Position numbers and translations under genes: made by a program. The notes under the pieces were generated by a model. That model saw only the letters and a list, made by a program, of their open reading frames with translations. It was not told where the DNA came from and did not search any database. A DNA stretch of 64,000 bases from JACCXG01 sp963785755 (GTDB lineage Bacteria; Acidobacteriota; Vicinamibacteria; Vicinamibacterales; 2-12-FULL-66-21), in assembly GCA_963785755.1 (NCBI GenBank), contig CAWAXG010000031.1, positions 186,001-250,000 of the forward strand, read 5' to 3'. Below, one piece after another: positions 16,409 through 25,361 of this stretch (the stretch's first letter is position 1; each line of letters opens with the position of its first letter).

Positions 16409-17668
16409 ATGAATCAGTCCGGCTACCTCTTTCTGGGGCTCACCGCGATCGTTGCGGCGCTCACGGCGATCCTCACCTACGCCGTCATCAAGTTCGTCGC
16501 CACCGCGCGGGAGCTGACGAAGAAGGGTCGGCGAGGGGGCGAGACCGAGTTCATGGCGACGGCCATGCAGGACGCGCTCCGCGATCTGCGGCTGCAGGAG
16601 CGCGCGATGAAGGCGCGCGCCGAGGCCTCCGAACGGCTCAGCGACGAGATCGTCGCCAGCCTCACATCGGGCCTTCTCGTGGTCGATCAGACGGGGGTCG
16701 TGCGGACGCTCAATCCCGCCGGTCTGCGTCTGCTCGGTCTTCCCGACGCCGGGTGGACGCGCCCGTATCGCGACGTGCTTTCCAGCACGCCCGATCTGAT
16801 CGACGTCATCGACGAGTGCCTGACGAACGCGAAACCGGTCGTCCGGCGCACGGTGAAGATGCCGAGCGCCGGGGAGGCCACTCACCTGGGCGTGACGGTG
16901 TCGCCGATTCGCCATGACACCGGACACGCCTACGGCGCGATCTGTCTGTTCTCCGATCTCAGCGACATCATGGAGCTCGAAGAGCAGCTGCGGCTGAAAG
17001 ACAGTCTCGCGCGGCTCGGCGAACTGACCGCCGGCATCGCCCACGAATTCCGCAACGGCCTGGCGACGATTCACGGCTACAGCCGCCTGCTGGATCTCGA
17101 GCGCCTGCCCGAGGACTTCCGACCGTATGTGACGGGAATCCGGCAGGAGACCGAAGCGCTCGGGCAGATCGTCACGAACTTCCTCAACTTCGCCAAGCCG
17201 ACCGAGCTCACCCTCCTGCCGATTGACATGGACGCGATCGTCGCGCGGGCCGCCGAAGACATCCGCGGCGAGGTCAACGCCCGCGGCGGGCAGCTCGAGA
17301 TTCGCGGCGACTTCGGTCGCGTCGACGGCGACGATGTGCTGCTGCGGCAGGCGGTGAGCAATCTCTGCCGCAACGCGCTCGAGGCCTGTCTCGACGCGGG
17401 CGTGACCCCGCACATCGTCCTCGAAGGCGCGGTCGATCGTGAACAGCGGACCGTCCGCGTGGCCGTCACCGACAACGGTCCTGGCATTACGCCCGCTGTC
17501 GCCGAGAGCATGTTCCGCCCTTTCTTCACGACCAAAGCGCGCGGCACCGGTCTCGGCCTGGCCCTCGTCCAGAAGATCGTCGTCACGCACAACGGCAGGG
17601 TGGCGCACGTGCCGCACGATCAACGCGGCGCGCGCGTCGGGTTCACGCTGCCGCTGTCGGAGCGCTGA
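16409..17668 (+). CDS. PilS-like sensor histidine kinase
   Basis: 419 residues from ATG 16409: one membrane helix (about 6-30), a short coiled linker, a PAS-like domain (about 78-185), HisKA with phospho-acceptor His212 in GIAHEFRNGLATIHGYSRLL, and HATPase_c with the N box NLCRNALEA, DNGPGI and GTGLGLALV. The frame is open upstream to 16217 with other ATGs, so the start is uncertain. Kinases of this type pair with NtrC-family regulators; the likely partner is encoded at 20971, separated by a minor pilin cassette. PilS normally has six membrane helices, so the sensing mode may differ. Confidence 0.9.
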   Translation: MNQSGYLFLGLTAIVAALTAILTYAVIKFVATARELTKKGRRGGETEFMATAMQDALRDLRLQERAMKARAEASERLSDEIVASLTSGLLVVDQTGVVRTLNPAGLRLLGLPDAGWTRPYRDVLSSTPDLIDVIDECLTNAKPVVRRTVKMPSAGEATHLGVTVSPIRHDTGHAYGAICLFSDLSDIMELEEQLRLKDSLARLGELTAGIAHEFRNGLATIHGYSRLLDLERLPEDFRPYVTGIRQETEALGQIVTNFLNFAKPTELTLLPIDMDAIVARAAEDIRGEVNARGGQLEIRGDFGRVDGDDVLLRQAVSNLCRNALEACLDAGVTPHIVLEGAVDREQRTVRVAVTDNGPGITPAVAESMFRPFFTTKARGTGLGLALVQKIVVTHNGRVAHVPHDQRGARVGFTLPLSER

Positions 17669-17690
17669 GTTACTGCGGCCCGCTTCGGCC

Positions 17691-17770
17691 TTCCGCCTGC
17701 CCGCCTTCGCGCGAAGCGCTTCGGTGAGACTCGCCGTAGCCTTGGCGGAGGCGGTTAGCCGGAAGGCCAT
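17691..17770 (-). repeat. REP-like palindromic element, copy 1
   Basis: GC-rich imperfect palindrome between the kinase and the second pilV. It begins GGCCTTCCGCCT and ends with GGAAGGCC (17761-17768), an inverted pair. It contains ACTCGCCGTAGCCTTGGCGG (17729 on), which recurs with one mismatch in inverse orientation at 25288-25313. The remaining sequence up to 17923 holds no recognisable gene. Confidence 0.7.
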
Positions 17771-17923
17771 TAGCGTCGAAGAATCCGCAATCGTCAGCCG
17801 GCGCGAGCGCTGCGTTCCTTGCGTACTTCACCCGCCCCTCGCGGCTAATCCGCGCGCTTTCCTCAGGGATTTCCCGTCCCGGCCGTCCGGCGGGAGGCTT
17901 GCACCACGCGGTGAGTGACGACC

Positions 17924-18499
17924 ATGCCCCGCGTCGCTGCTTCACCCGCTGCCCCCCGGCCAGTCGCAAACACGCGCGGCGCCTCGCTGATCGAGGTTCT
18001 CGTCGCCCTGCTGCTGGTCGTGATCGTCACCGCTGGAGTCGCGCATCTGCTGGTGTGGGCGCGGCGCACGGCGTGGTCATCCGGCACGAGATCCATCGCG
18101 GTGACGCTTGCGATACAGAAGCTGGAACGGCTGCGCTCGCTGAGGTGGGATCACGATGATTCCGGGACGCCGCGGTCGGACACGACGACGGACTTGTCCC
18201 TCGAGCCGCCGGCCGCGAGCGGGACCGGTCTCCAGCCCTCGCCGGCCGGCACATTGACGACGAACACGCCGGGTTTCGTGGACTACGTTGGCGTTGACGG
18301 GCGTTGGCGGGGCACCGGCGCAAGGCCCGCTGCTGGTGCGGCGTTCGTGCGGCGATGGTCCGTGGAGGTCTTTGCCGCCGACGGCCCCGACACGCTGATC
18401 CTGACGGTGGTCGTACTCCCGCTCGTGGACGCGCCGTCGAGCTCGGAAGGCGCCCGGGGTGTCCGCTTGTCGACGATCAGGACGAGGGCGCGACGATGA
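17924..18499 (+). CDS. PilV-like minor pilin, second cassette
   Basis: About 191 residues with prepilin start NTRG-ASLIEVLVALLLVVIVTAGVAHLL, then IQKLERLRSLRWDHDDSG as in PilV. A GTG at 17915 is an alternative start three codons earlier; the ATG has GGTGAG about 8 bases upstream. Ala at +1 instead of Phe is slightly unusual for prepilin peptidase substrates. It is paralogous to the PilV at 14960. Its stop overlaps the next gene start by 4 bases (ATGA). Confidence 0.87.
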   Translation: MPRVAASPAAPRPVANTRGASLIEVLVALLLVVIVTAGVAHLLVWARRTAWSSGTRSIAVTLAIQKLERLRSLRWDHDDSGTPRSDTTTDLSLEPPAASGTGLQPSPAGTLTTNTPGFVDYVGVDGRWRGTGARPAAGAAFVRRWSVEVFAADGPDTLILTVVVLPLVDAPSSSEGARGVRLSTIRTRARR

Positions 18500-19565
18500 T
18501 GAGTAGAGCGTCCGGCTTTTCGCTGGTCGAAGTGTTGATCGCGACGGCGCTGACGGTGACGATCACCGCCCTGGCGTGCGCGCTGGCGGTGGACGCTCAG
18601 ACGGCATGGCGAGCCGACAGCGCGCGCGTCGATCTGCAGCAGCGGGCGCGAGTTGCCGCGGATACGATGACCCGGGCGCTGCGCGAGAGTGGAGCAGGCC
18701 CACAATCGGGAGCGTCGAGAGGTCCGCTGCTGCGCGTGCTGGCGCCGGTCCTGCCGCGCCGTGTGGGCGTTCGGGGAGCGGATCCTCCGGAGAGCTTTCG
18801 CACCGACGCGATCAGCGTGCTGCAGGCCGTCGCCGAAGCTGAACATGCCACTCTGCTGATCGCGGCCGCGTCTGCGACCACGACACTCGACATCGCTCCG
18901 TCTTCGTGCGGCTTCCCGCGTGCGGTTTCAGCGCCGGCACGACCGTGCTCGTGCACGATTCCAGCGGGAACTTCGACGTGTTCGCCGTCACCGCCGTCCA
19001 GGGACTGACCCTGACCGTGCGGCATCACGGGTCGGGAAATGCCGTCGGCTATCCGGCCGGATCGCCCGTCATCGCGGTTCGGAGCTCGTCCTACTTTCTC
19101 GATCGAACCGCCAGAGTCCTCCGCGAGTACGACGGCGATTCCTCCGACCTTCCGCTCCTGGATGACGTCGTCGGGATGGAGGTGACGTACTCGGGCGACG
19201 TGCTGCCTCCGCTCTGGCCAAAGCCGTCTGGCGGACAGTCGAACTGCCTCTACGACGCTGATGGGACCTACCGCGCGCCGTTGATGCCGGTTCTGGGGTC
19301 GCCGGTCTCGCCCTCAGCCCTCGATCCTGATGTGCTCACCGATGGGCCGTGGTGTGGAAGCGGTGGCAACCGGTTCGATGCCGATCTGTTGCGCGTGCGG
19401 CGCATTCGAGTCGCCCTGCGGCTGCAGGCGTCGGATCCGGCCGTACGCGGGACGAATCCCGCGCAGTTCCGTCATCCGGGGACGGCGAGAAACAGCGGTG
19501 CGATGGCCGCGGACGTGACCGTCGAGGTCGATGTGGCGCCGCGCAACTTCGGCCAGGGATGGTGA
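18496..19565 (+). pseudogene. PilW-like minor pilin, second cassette, frameshifted
   Basis: Starts MMSRASG-FSLVEVLIATALTVTITALACAL (Glu5 present) and follows the PilW at 13863 until about residue 135 (LDIAPSS), where the frame becomes Pro/Ser-rich and ends at 19008. The matching continuation, VRLPACGFSAGTTVLVHDSS onward, is in the next frame and runs to 19565 with full PilW similarity (DADLLRVRRIRVALRLQA). The break lies near 18900-18906 and one base is enough to repair it. Either a decaying paralogue or an assembly indel. Confidence 0.85.
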
Positions 19566-20266
19566 CGGGCATGTGGCGACAGACCGTCATGGATTCTCAC
19601 GGCAGTGCCCTGCTGCCCGTTACCCTCGTGCTGTTCCTCTTTTCCGCGATTGCCGTCGGCGCCGCGCTCGTCGTTCGCGTCGAACTGACGGTGGCCGATC
19701 GGTTCCGTGAGTCTGCTGAGGCCCTTTACGCGGCTGAAGCGGCTCTCGAAGTGGCGGTCGCGGAGCTCAAAGCACTGCCGACCTGGTCGTCAGTCGTCGA
19801 GGGTGGACGCCGCTCGAGGTTCGCAGACGGGTCGTTCACGGGGTCCAAGCATGTCCCAACCGGCGGATCCGTGAACGTTTGTTGTGGTGCCGGTTCGGCG
19901 TTCGAGCGTCTGACGAGTGAGAGTCAGTCGTCGGCCGTGCCTGCGCGAAGGGCACTCGCCTGGCAGCCCTTCTTGTGGACGACCTTCGACGCGCTCGTCC
20001 GCCGGGATCCGGCGAGCCGGCTATACGTCCTCGTGTTCGTCGCAGAAAGCCCAGACGAGACGGCAGCGGTGGAGGAAGCGCTTCTGGTGAGGGCAGAGGC
20101 GATCGACCCGGGTGGTCTGCGCCGCACGGTCGAATCCCTCATTGCGCTGAGGCCGGCGGCGGAGCCGGAGCTCGGGACGACGGCTGCGAGTCGATCGGTG
20201 CAATCCGATGAAATGCCGGGAACGGCGCCGGTTTTCAGGGTGCTGACGTGGCGGGAACTCCGCTGA
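19562..20266 (+). CDS. PilX-like minor pilin, second cassette
   Basis: About 234 residues, start MDSHG-SALLPVTLVLFLFSAIAVGAALVV followed by the PilX helix RFRESAEALYAAEAALEVAVAEL. The GTG 19562 overlaps the preceding stop by 4 bases, as is usual in this region; ATG 19571 is an alternative. It carries the same mid-protein CCG pair as the first PilX (NVCCGAGSAF versus LLCCGTNTAT). The extreme C-terminus FRVLTWRELR matches that of PilY1 (VRILSWREIR), unlike the first PilX. Confidence 0.87.
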   Translation: MTGMWRQTVMDSHGSALLPVTLVLFLFSAIAVGAALVVRVELTVADRFRESAEALYAAEAALEVAVAELKALPTWSSVVEGGRRSRFADGSFTGSKHVPTGGSVNVCCGAGSAFERLTSESQSSAVPARRALAWQPFLWTTFDALVRRDPASRLYVLVFVAESPDETAAVEEALLVRAEAIDPGGLRRTVESLIALRPAAEPELGTTAASRSVQSDEMPGTAPVFRVLTWRELR

Positions 20267-20303
20267 GCAGGGCTCGGACCCGGGACTGATCACCGAGCCG
20301 GCG

Positions 20304-20309
20304 TATAAT
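20304..20309 (+). promoter_or_regulatory. TATAAT -10 element
   Basis: Perfect TATAAT 14 bases before the ATG of the next gene. No good -35 at 16-18 bases upstream (the sequence there is CGGGAC). The expected transcription start near 20316 would fall on the GGAAGGAA ribosome site (20310-20317), so the leader would be under 10 bases. Confidence 0.5.
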
Positions 20310-20323
20310 GGAAGGAACGCGTC

Positions 20324-20959
20324 ATGATCCGCTTCTCTTTTTCTGGTTTCCGACGTGGTGTCTTGTCCGCGGCCGTACTGCTCGTGGTGACGGTCGGGTT
20401 CGCCACCCGTGCGTTCGCCCAGACACCGCTGGCGGAGGTCGCGAAGAAGGAAGCGGAGCGCCGCAAGACGCAACCCGCATCCGGCAAGGTCTACACGAAC
20501 AAGGATCTTCCGGAGTCGGCGCAGAAGCCGGCCATGCCGCCGGCAACAGAGACCGCGCAGCCAGTCGATCCTGTCGCGGCCGCTGCGGCCCAGCCGCCGG
20601 CCGGGCCAGGAGGCCCAGGAGGCCCAGGAGGCCCAGGAGGCCCAGGAGGCGAAGAGCAGAAGCCCCAGACCGAGCAGAAGGACGAAGCGTGGTGGAAGGC
20701 GCGGATCACGCAGGCGCGCGAGGAATTGCGGCGTAACGAGTTGTTCGCCGAATCGCTCCAGTCCCGCATCAACGCGCTCACGAGAGAGTTCGCGCTGCCG
20801 ACCGGCGGCGCCCGCCGGATCGCCACCGGCCAGCAGCGGGCGGAAGCCATGAACGAGCTGGCGCGCGTCAAGCAAGAGATCGACCGCGGCAAGCAACAGA
20901 TCGCGGATATCGAAGAAGAAGCCCGCAAGGCGGGAGTCCCTCCCGGCTGGCTGCGCTGA
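20324..20959 (+). CDS. Secreted protein with Gly/Pro repeat and C-terminal coiled coil
   Basis: 211 residues. Signal peptide MIRFSFSGFRRGVLSAAVLLVV ending AFA-Q (about residue 32), then PLAEVAKKEAERRKT, an opening common to a family of acidobacterial exported proteins of unknown function (recalled, not searched). Residues ~90-110 are PAGPGGPGGPGGPGGPGG, encoded by near-perfect 9-base GGCCCAGGA repeats at 20606-20650. The rest is charged and helical (ITQAREELRRNELFAESLQS and ELARVKQEIDRGKQQ), a likely coiled coil. It lies between the second minor pilin cassette and the response regulator. Function not known. Confidence 0.82.
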   Translation: MIRFSFSGFRRGVLSAAVLLVVTVGFATRAFAQTPLAEVAKKEAERRKTQPASGKVYTNKDLPESAQKPAMPPATETAQPVDPVAAAAAQPPAGPGGPGGPGGPGGPGGEEQKPQTEQKDEAWWKARITQAREELRRNELFAESLQSRINALTREFALPTGGARRIATGQQRAEAMNELARVKQEIDRGKQQIADIEEEARKAGVPPGWLR

Positions 20960-20970
20960 CTCGCCCCCGA

Positions 20971-22365
20971 GTGCCCGCTCCTCCCGCCCAGATTCTCCTC
21001 GTCGAAGACAAGGATTCACTGCGCACGATGCTGCGGCACGCGCTCGAACGGCAGGGCCATGCCGTGATCGAGGCCAGAAATCAGCCCGAAGCGATCAAGC
21101 ATCTGCAACAGGCGCAGCCGGCCATCGTCTTGTCGGACTTGCGGCTGCCTGAGGGGGACGGCTTCGGCGTGCTGCGCGCGTCGAAGGAGTTCGACCCCGA
21201 TGTCCCGGTCATCGTCATGACCGCTTACGGCAGTATCGAGGATGCGGTCGCCGCGATGAAGGAAGGGGCCATGGACTTCCTCGCGAAGCCCGTCGATCCC
21301 GATCACCTTCTGCTGCTGGTCGCCCGCGGTCTCGAACAACGCCGCATCGTGACCGAGAACCTGCTGCTGAAAGAGGAGCTGGCGGTCCGGCGAGGGGCGC
21401 CGCTGCTCGTCGGCGAAGATGCGTCTCTGCGGAAGGTGTTCGTCGGCCTGCAGCGCGCGGCAACCACGGACACGACCGTGCTGATCGAAGGGGAGAGCGG
21501 AACGGGGAAGGAGCTGTTCGCGCGTTCGCTGCACGCGCTCAGTGGCCGGGCGGATTCGCCGTTCGTCGCGATCAACTGCGCCGCCATCCCGGAAACGCTG
21601 CTCGAAACCGAGCTCTTCGGCTACGAGAAGGGCGCGTTCACCGGCGCGGTGGGGCGGAAGCCTGGAAAGTTCGAGATCGCGCATCGCGGCACGCTGTTCC
21701 TGGACGAAATCGGCGATCTGCCGCTGACGCTGCAGGCCAAGATCTTGAGGGCGCTCGAGGAGAAACGCTTCGAGCGTGTGGGGGGCACGGCGTCAGTGCA
21801 GGTCGACGTCCGGCTCGTGGCGGCGACGAATCGCGGACTCAAGGCCGCGGTCGCGGCGCGCCGGTTTCGCGAGGATCTGTATTTCCGTCTGTCAGTCTTC
21901 CCGATCACGATCCCGCCGCTCAGGGAGCGTCCCGGCGATGTGCCGCTGCTGGCGCGCTACTTCGTCGATCGGTTCTGCCGCGATCTGAAAAAGAAGCCGC
22001 TGGTCCTGTCGCCCGAGGCGGTCGAGCACCTGCAGTCGTATCGCTGGCCCGGAAACGTGCGCGAGCTGCAGAACTGCATCGAACGCGCCGTGATTCTCGC
22101 CGACGGCGATTCCATCCTGCCGCGGCACCTGAACCTGTCGTTTCTCGAGCCGGCGGGCCCCGAACCTCCGCCGGGTCCGTGGGAACAGATCGATCTCACG
22201 GGGACGTTGAATGAGGTCACCCGCCGTGTCGTGGCGGAGGCCGAGAAGCGAAAGATCGAAATGACGCTCCGCGAGGCCGACGGCAACAAAGGGCGCGCCG
22301 CGGAACTGCTTGGCGTCACTTACAAGATCCTGATGGCCAAGCTCAAGGAGCACCGGATCGACTGA
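20971..22365 (+). CDS. NtrC-family sigma-54-dependent response regulator (PilR-like)
   Basis: 464 residues: receiver domain with phospho-acceptor Asp56 (VLSDLRLPEGD) and Lys106; AAA+ domain with Walker A GESGTGKE (174-181), the sigma-54 contact loop GAFTGA (221-226), Walker B LFLDEIGDLP and RFREDLYFRL; then a Fis-type HTH (NKGRAAELLGVTYKILMAKL). GTG start at 20971, 11 bases after the previous stop. It likely activates the sigma-54 promoter at 16081-16096 and works with the kinase at 16409, as PilS/PilR do. Confidence 0.94.
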   Translation: MPAPPAQILLVEDKDSLRTMLRHALERQGHAVIEARNQPEAIKHLQQAQPAIVLSDLRLPEGDGFGVLRASKEFDPDVPVIVMTAYGSIEDAVAAMKEGAMDFLAKPVDPDHLLLLVARGLEQRRIVTENLLLKEELAVRRGAPLLVGEDASLRKVFVGLQRAATTDTTVLIEGESGTGKELFARSLHALSGRADSPFVAINCAAIPETLLETELFGYEKGAFTGAVGRKPGKFEIAHRGTLFLDEIGDLPLTLQAKILRALEEKRFERVGGTASVQVDVRLVAATNRGLKAAVAARRFREDLYFRLSVFPITIPPLRERPGDVPLLARYFVDRFCRDLKKKPLVLSPEAVEHLQSYRWPGNVRELQNCIERAVILADGDSILPRHLNLSFLEPAGPEPPPGPWEQIDLTGTLNEVTRRVVAEAEKRKIEMTLREADGNKGRAAELLGVTYKILMAKLKEHRID

Positions 22366-22374
22366 CCGCGCCGG

Positions 22375-23502
22375 TCAGCCGCGAACTCCGATCGCCGCCA
22401 ACGCCTCCCCGAGCTCCTCTGAGGTCACATTGGTCACGACCCGGGTCGAGCCGATACCCATCGGCAGCACGAAGTGCAGCTTGCCCGCGACAACCTTCTT
22501 GTCGCGCCGCATCGCCTGAAGAAGCTCGGCGGCGGACAAATCGCCGACCGGCGGGAGCGGCCCCATCTGCGCCACGAGCGCGGCCAGCGCATCACGCTCG
22601 GGGGCCGCGAATGTGCCGCGTTTCACCCCGAGCTCGGCCGCGACGAGCATCCCGTAGGCAACGGCCTCACCGTGGCGAAAACGCCGATATTTGGTTACCG
22701 CTTCCAGCGCATGTCCGGCGGTGTGCCCGAAGTTCAGCGCGCGTCGCGGACCCGATTCCCGCTCGTCCTCGCTCACGACTTCCGCCTTGATGCGACAGGA
22801 TTCCGAGATCACTGGAACGAGCGACGTCGCCTCGCGCGCGAACAGCTTCGGGAGGTCCTGGACGATGCGATCGAAGAGCGGCCGGCTCGCGATGATGCCG
22901 TACTTGATCACTTCGTAGAGTCCGGCTCGGAATTCACGCCTCGGCAGGCTGCCGAGCAGCAGCGGATCGACCAGCACGGCGAGCGGCTGATGGTACGAGC
23001 CGATCAGATTTTTTCCGAGCGGATGGTTGACGCCGGTCTTGCCCCCGATCGCGCTGTCGACCTGGGCGAGGAGCGTCGTGGGGACCTGCACGACCGGAAT
23101 CCCGCGCAGGAACGTCGCCGCCGCGAAGCCGGCGACGTCGCCGACCACTCCGCCGCCGACGGCGATGAGACAGGTGGCGCGATCCGCGGTCGCGCGGATC
23201 AGCGCATCGTAGATCCGCATCACCGTGGTGACATTCTTGTAGCGTTCGCCGTCGGGCAGCAGGATCGGCTCTTCCTCGCTGATCATCGCGACCGCTTCGC
23301 TGTGATGCTCCCACACCGGCGCGGTCGAGACGATGAACCGGCGGGCGGGCGCGCGGACCTCGTCGAGCAGACGGGGCAGGGCGGCGCTCGCCCCTGCGGC
23401 GATTTCGACCGGATAAGTCGCCGACGCAGCTTGCACCTGAATCCGGATCGGGCCGACCACACCGCCACCCGCAGGAGGGCCGCTATTCGACGCGTTCGGC
23501 AT
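22375..23502 (-). CDS. aroB: 3-dehydroquinate synthase
   Basis: Second step of the shikimate pathway (DAHP to 3-dehydroquinate), NAD- and metal-dependent. 375 residues, the usual length. Visible motifs: LPDGERYKN, the NAD-binding GGGVVGDVAGFAAATFLRG, VPTTLLAQVDSAIGGKTGVNH, the metal ligands in YEVIKYGII (Glu) and NFGHTAGHALE (His). The extra ~20 residues at the N-terminus are low in complexity. It converges with the response regulator (9-base gap) and diverges from nadB. Confidence 0.96.
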   Translation of the reverse strand: MPNASNSGPPAGGGVVGPIRIQVQAASATYPVEIAAGASAALPRLLDEVRAPARRFIVSTAPVWEHHSEAVAMISEEEPILLPDGERYKNVTTVMRIYDALIRATADRATCLIAVGGGVVGDVAGFAAATFLRGIPVVQVPTTLLAQVDSAIGGKTGVNHPLGKNLIGSYHQPLAVLVDPLLLGSLPRREFRAGLYEVIKYGIIASRPLFDRIVQDLPKLFAREATSLVPVISESCRIKAEVVSEDERESGPRRALNFGHTAGHALEAVTKYRRFRHGEAVAYGMLVAAELGVKRGTFAAPERDALAALVAQMGPLPPVGDLSAAELLQAMRRDKKVVAGKLHFVLPMGIGSTRVVTNVTSEELGEALAAIGVRG

Positions 23503-23598
23503 CGTTCATGGGGATTCCAGGACCGTCGTTGTGAATGGCCGATCGGTGCCGACAGGCCGCCGTCGGCTCTGGACTAAGATAGCAGGATCGGACTCGGC

Positions 23599-25176
23599 GT
23601 GGACCTGCGCTCGGATTACCTCATCATCGGAAGTGGCATCGCGGGCCTCAGGGCCGCCGCCGAACTCAGTCCTGTCGGGGATGTGCTCATCCTGACGAAG
23701 GCGGAGCCGGAGGAGGGGAATACCGGCCACGCGCAAGGCGGGATTGCCGCGGCCGTCGCCCCCGGCGATTCGCCAGATCTGCACGCGCAGGACACCCTGG
23801 CGGCCGGCGACGGACTCTGCGACGAACGCGCGGTGCAGGCGCTCGTCGAGGATGGCCCGCGCTTCGTCCGCGAGCTGATCGACTGGGGGGCGCGGTTCGA
23901 CTGCGATGCTGACGGGCAGCTGGCGCTCGCGATCGAGGGGGCGCACAGCGTGCGTCGCGTGCTCCACGCTCGCGACGCGACCGGCCGGGAAATCGGCAGC
24001 GTGCTGTACCGGCGGATCTCCGCCATGTCGAACGTCCGCGCGCACGCGCATGCCCGCGTCGTCGATCTCGTGATCGAGCAGGGGCGGTGCGTGGGCGTGA
24101 CGTTCCTGGGGGATGACGGGCTCGCGGGCACGGCGCGGGCGAAGGCCGTGCTGATCGCTACCGGCGGCGCGGGCCATGTCTACCGGGACACGACGAACCC
24201 TCAGGTTGCCACCGGCGACGGCATCGCGATGGCCTATCGCGCCGGCGCGCGGGTCGCGGACCTCGAGTTCGTCCAGTTTCACCCGACGGCGCTGATGATG
24301 CCGGGCGAGCCGCGGTTCCTGCTGTCCGAAGCGCTGCGCGGAGAAGGTGCGCGCCTGCTGAATGCCGAGGGGCAGCCGTTCATGCACGGCTACGATCCCG
24401 CGGGCGATCTCGCGCCGCGCGATCGGGTCGCGCGGGCGATCGTTCGCGAGACGGATCGCACCGGCGCCGTCTATCTGACGATGGATCATCTCGATCCCGC
24501 GTTCGTGCACGCCCGGTTCCCGTTGATTACGGAGGCGTGCCGGCGGGTCGGGCTCGATCTCGCGCGGGACCGGATTCCGGTCGGTCCGGCCGCGCACTAC
24601 GTCATGGGTGGCGTGCAGACGGATCTCGAGGGCCGCACCTCGATCCCGGGTGTGTATGCCGCTGGTGAGGTCGCCTGCACGGGCGTCCACGGGGCGAACC
24701 GTCTCGCGAGCAATTCGCTGCTCGAAGGACTGGTCTTCGGCGCGCGCGCCGGATGCGCGATGCGCGATGACAAGCCTGGCGACTGGCCGACCGAGACGTC
24801 GAAGATTCTCGAGTTCGACGCCTCCCGTCATCGTCGCGCGGATCCGGCCGAGGAGTGCCGCGGCCCGATCACGATCCGCGAAGTGCAGGACCTGATGTGG
24901 AGGCACGTCGGATTGTTCCGGGATCGCGACGGTTTGAGCCGCGCGCTGGCGGTCCTCGAACCAGCCTGGCGGACGATTGACGAGCGCATCGCGAAGGGCG
25001 AGCCGCTGGACGCGCAAGCCTGGCGGGCCGCCAGCATCGTAACCGTTGGCCGGCTCGTGGCGCGGGCGGCGCTGCGCCGCGAGGAGAGCCGCGGTGGCCA
25101 TTACCGCTCGGATTTTCCACGCCGGGACGATATACATTGGAAACGCCGCGCTTCCGAAACCCGCGACGGGCAGTGA
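23599..25176 (+). CDS. nadB: L-aspartate oxidase
   Basis: First enzyme of de novo NAD synthesis: L-aspartate to iminoaspartate, FAD-dependent. 525 residues with FAD motif DYLIIGSGIAGLRAA, EGNTGHAQGGIAAAV, EGAHSVRRVLHARDATG, FVQFHPTAL, LLSEALRGEGARL, the catalytic region AAHYVMGGVQTD and ASNSLLEGLVFGARAG. GTG start; AGGA lies 11 bases upstream and TAAGAT at 23575-23580 may be a -10. nadA and nadC are not in the window. The last ~20 residues are basic and not typical of the family. Confidence 0.95.
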   Translation: MDLRSDYLIIGSGIAGLRAAAELSPVGDVLILTKAEPEEGNTGHAQGGIAAAVAPGDSPDLHAQDTLAAGDGLCDERAVQALVEDGPRFVRELIDWGARFDCDADGQLALAIEGAHSVRRVLHARDATGREIGSVLYRRISAMSNVRAHAHARVVDLVIEQGRCVGVTFLGDDGLAGTARAKAVLIATGGAGHVYRDTTNPQVATGDGIAMAYRAGARVADLEFVQFHPTALMMPGEPRFLLSEALRGEGARLLNAEGQPFMHGYDPAGDLAPRDRVARAIVRETDRTGAVYLTMDHLDPAFVHARFPLITEACRRVGLDLARDRIPVGPAAHYVMGGVQTDLEGRTSIPGVYAAGEVACTGVHGANRLASNSLLEGLVFGARAGCAMRDDKPGDWPTETSKILEFDASRHRRADPAEECRGPITIREVQDLMWRHVGLFRDRDGLSRALAVLEPAWRTIDERIAKGEPLDAQAWRAASIVTVGRLVARAALRREESRGGHYRSDFPRRDDIHWKRRASETRDGQ

Positions 25177-25260
25177 CGACCTGCGACTGTTCCGAGTTGT
25201 TCCTCGGAGCTAGTCGTCGGATGAGCCCGTAAAGCGCCCAGTGGGTCTCGCGCACCATAG

Positions 25261-25361
25261 GCTGCGCCGAAGGCGCGGCAAGGCCAACCGCCTCCGCCAA
25301 GGCTTCGGCGAGTCCGCCGTAGCTTCAGCGAAGGCGGAAGGCCGTCGCGCGAAGCGCGTGA
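25261..25361 (+). repeat. REP-like palindromic element, copy 2, in the proS leader
   Basis: GC-rich palindromic sequence between nadB and proS. Bases 25288-25313 are the inverse of 17729-17754 with one mismatch. Inverted arms CCGCCTCCGCCAAGG and CGAAGGCGGAAGG flank GTCCGCC, followed by CGCGCGAAGCGCG (25345-25357). The stretch 25177-25260 also holds a CGACT...TCCGAG...CTCGGA...AGTCG hairpin (about 25187-25217) without a T run. Translated on the minus strand the element gives an AFAEATADSPKP-like peptide that I recall from mis-called proteins of uncultured bacteria. Confidence 0.7.

Noticed and set aside
20606..20650. Short direct repeats that might suggest a CRISPR or minisatellite
   Set aside because: They are in frame, code for Gly-Pro-Gly, have no spacers and lie inside an exported protein.
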